A DNA stretch of 5,760 bases, from positions 4,352-10,111 of the forward strand of contig DBTR01000075.1 in NCBI GenBank assembly GCA_002307145.1, in the 5' to 3' direction. Origin of the DNA: Rhodospirillum sp. UBA1311 (GTDB lineage: Bacteria; Pseudomonadota; Alphaproteobacteria; Rhodospirillales; Rhodospirillaceae). Below the pieces are notes generated by a model. That model made no database searches and had not been told where the DNA came from. It saw only the letters and a program-made list of their open reading frames with translations. Positions 4,887-5,760 of the stretch are shown piece after piece (positions within the stretch are counted from its first letter, which is position 1; each line of letters begins with the position of its first letter). Made by a program: the position numbers and the translations under genes.

Positions 4887-5760
4887 TCACGCCTTCATCA
4901 GGAAGTGTACGATACTGTCGTGCAGCGCGTTGAACGAGGCGTCGATGATGTCTTCCGAAATCCCGACGGTGGTCCAGCGCGCGCCGGTCTTGGTGTCGGC
5001 GCTTTCGATCATCACCCGCGTGACGGCGGCGGTGCCGCGTTCCGGAGCCATGATCCGCACCTTGTAGTCGACCAGGGCGAGGCGTTCGAGCGCCGGAAAC
5101 GCGGGCACCAGAACCTTCCGGAGAGCCGCGTCGAGGGCGTTGACCGGCCCATGCCCCTCCCCCGCCTCCATGAAGTAGCGGCCGTCGACGAGGATGCGCG
5201 CGGTGGCCTCGGAGACGATGATGAGTTCGCCCTTGGCATTGTAGCGACGCTCGTCGATCACCCGGAACGAATGCACGTTGAAGAAGTCGGGCACGCCGCC
5301 GAGGAACCGCCGCGCGAACAGCTCGAAGCTCGCGTCCGCGCCGTCGAAGGTGAGGCCGTTGGCCTCCTGTTCCTTGACCTCCGCGAGAAGCGCGTTGATC
5401 CGTTCGTCGGCCGGATCGGCGTCGACCCCGGCCTCGGCGAGCCGGGCGAGGATATTGGAGCGGCCGGACTGGTCGGAGACCACGACGCGGCGGACGTTGC
5501 CGACGGTTTCCGGATCGATGTGTTCGTAGCAGGAAGGATCCTTCGCCACCGCCGAGGCATGCAGGCCGCCCTTGTGGGCGAAGGCACTCACGCCGACGTA
5601 GGGCGCGTGGCGGTTGGGCGCGCGGTTGAGGCGCTCGTCGAGCATGTGGGAGGTGGTCTTGAGGTGGCGCAGGCCGTCCTCGGTGACGCCGGTCCGCATC
5701 CCCATCTTCAGCATCAGCGTCGGGATCAGCGACACCAGGTTGGCGTTGCCGCAGCGCTCG
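4887..5760 (-). CDS. cimA: (R)-citramalate synthase, C-terminal 290 residues (5' end outside window)
   Basis: CimA condenses pyruvate with acetyl-CoA to (R)-citramalate, feeding 2-ketobutyrate to isoleucine synthesis without threonine. The visible part opens with ERCGNANL (residues 1-8 of the fragment), a signature of the isopropylmalate/homocitrate/citramalate synthase family. It continues with AFAHKGGLHASAV (59-71) and YEHIDPETVGNVRRVVVSDQSGRSNI (78-103), of which the first stretch carries the conserved His. The HIDPE-VGN-RR-VSDQSG-SN pattern is characteristic of the CimA branch rather than LeuA. From about 165 comes the LeuA-type regulatory domain, including GEGHGPVNALDAAL (200-213), the region where isoleucine would act in feedback. 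The frame is open to the window edge; a GTG at 5735 inside the conserved ERCGNANL-VSLIP run is not the start. It is upstream of, and probably cotranscribed with, the trmJ-bluB fusion. Confidence 0.93.
   Translation of the reverse strand, partial: ERCGNANLVSLIPTLMLKMGMRTGVTEDGLRHLKTTSHMLDERLNRAPNRHAPYVGVSAFAHKGGLHASAVAKDPSCYEHIDPETVGNVRRVVVSDQSGRSNILARLAEAGVDADPADERINALLAEVKEQEANGLTFDGADASFELFARRFLGGVPDFFNVHSFRVIDERRYNAKGELIIVSEATARILVDGRYFMEAGEGHGPVNALDAALRKVLVPAFPALERLALVDYKVRIMAPERGTAAVTRVMIESADTKTGARWTTVGISEDIIDASFNALHDSIVHFLMKA

Noticed and set aside
3482..4933. Plus-strand open frame of 483 codons
   Set aside because: Antisense to the trmJ-bluB gene; low-complexity Gly/Ala/Val/Glu/Arg composition typical of GC-rich shadows.

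Overview
The window is GC-rich and gene-dense, and every gene I can support lies on the minus strand, so the genes read from high to low coordinates. In that order they are: cimA (citramalate synthase, 5' end outside the window); a single long frame that fuses a TrmJ-type tRNA 2'-O-methyltransferase to a BluB-type 5,6-dimethylbenzimidazole synthase; a 324-base gene-free stretch full of palindromes; rpsD (ribosomal protein S4) with its own promoter, leader and terminator; a GNAT acetyltransferase fused to a C39/papain-like peptidase; and a RimK-like ATP-grasp protein whose 3' end lies outside the window. The S4 protein (204 residues, KYKIDRRLGVNLWGR start), the BluB-like half and the base composition suggest an alphaproteobacterium, probably Rhodospirillales-like. 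That placement is from remembered family resemblance, not a search.

Region 4887-5760 and 3410-4882: cimA and the trmJ-bluB fusion are separated by 4 bases and look like one transcription unit. The fusion joins two catalytic proteins with no obvious biochemical link, tRNA anticodon-loop methylation and synthesis of the cobalamin lower ligand. The linker DNA carries a plus-strand terminator-like hairpin.

Region 3086-3409: just after the fusion gene there are two related GC-rich palindromic elements in inverted orientation, flanking an AT-richer core with a further 11-bp inverted repeat. Next come a good sigma-70-type promoter and a structured leader of about 107 nt for rpsD. rpsD ends at a clean terminator with a UUCG loop.

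Region 1-2421: the GNAT-peptidase and the ATP-grasp gene overlap by ATGA and so are translationally coupled. This pair matches a recurrent but biochemically uncharacterised gene pair, RLAN-domain ATP-grasp plus GNAT-papain fusion. It has been predicted from comparative genomics to make or attach a peptide, and ribosomal protein genes are sometimes its neighbours, as here. It is the best candidate in the window for a poorly described system. The peptidase Cys/His/Asp residues and the visible ATP-grasp motifs are intact, so both genes look functional.

Most long plus-strand open frames are antisense shadows of these genes, caused by high GC content.
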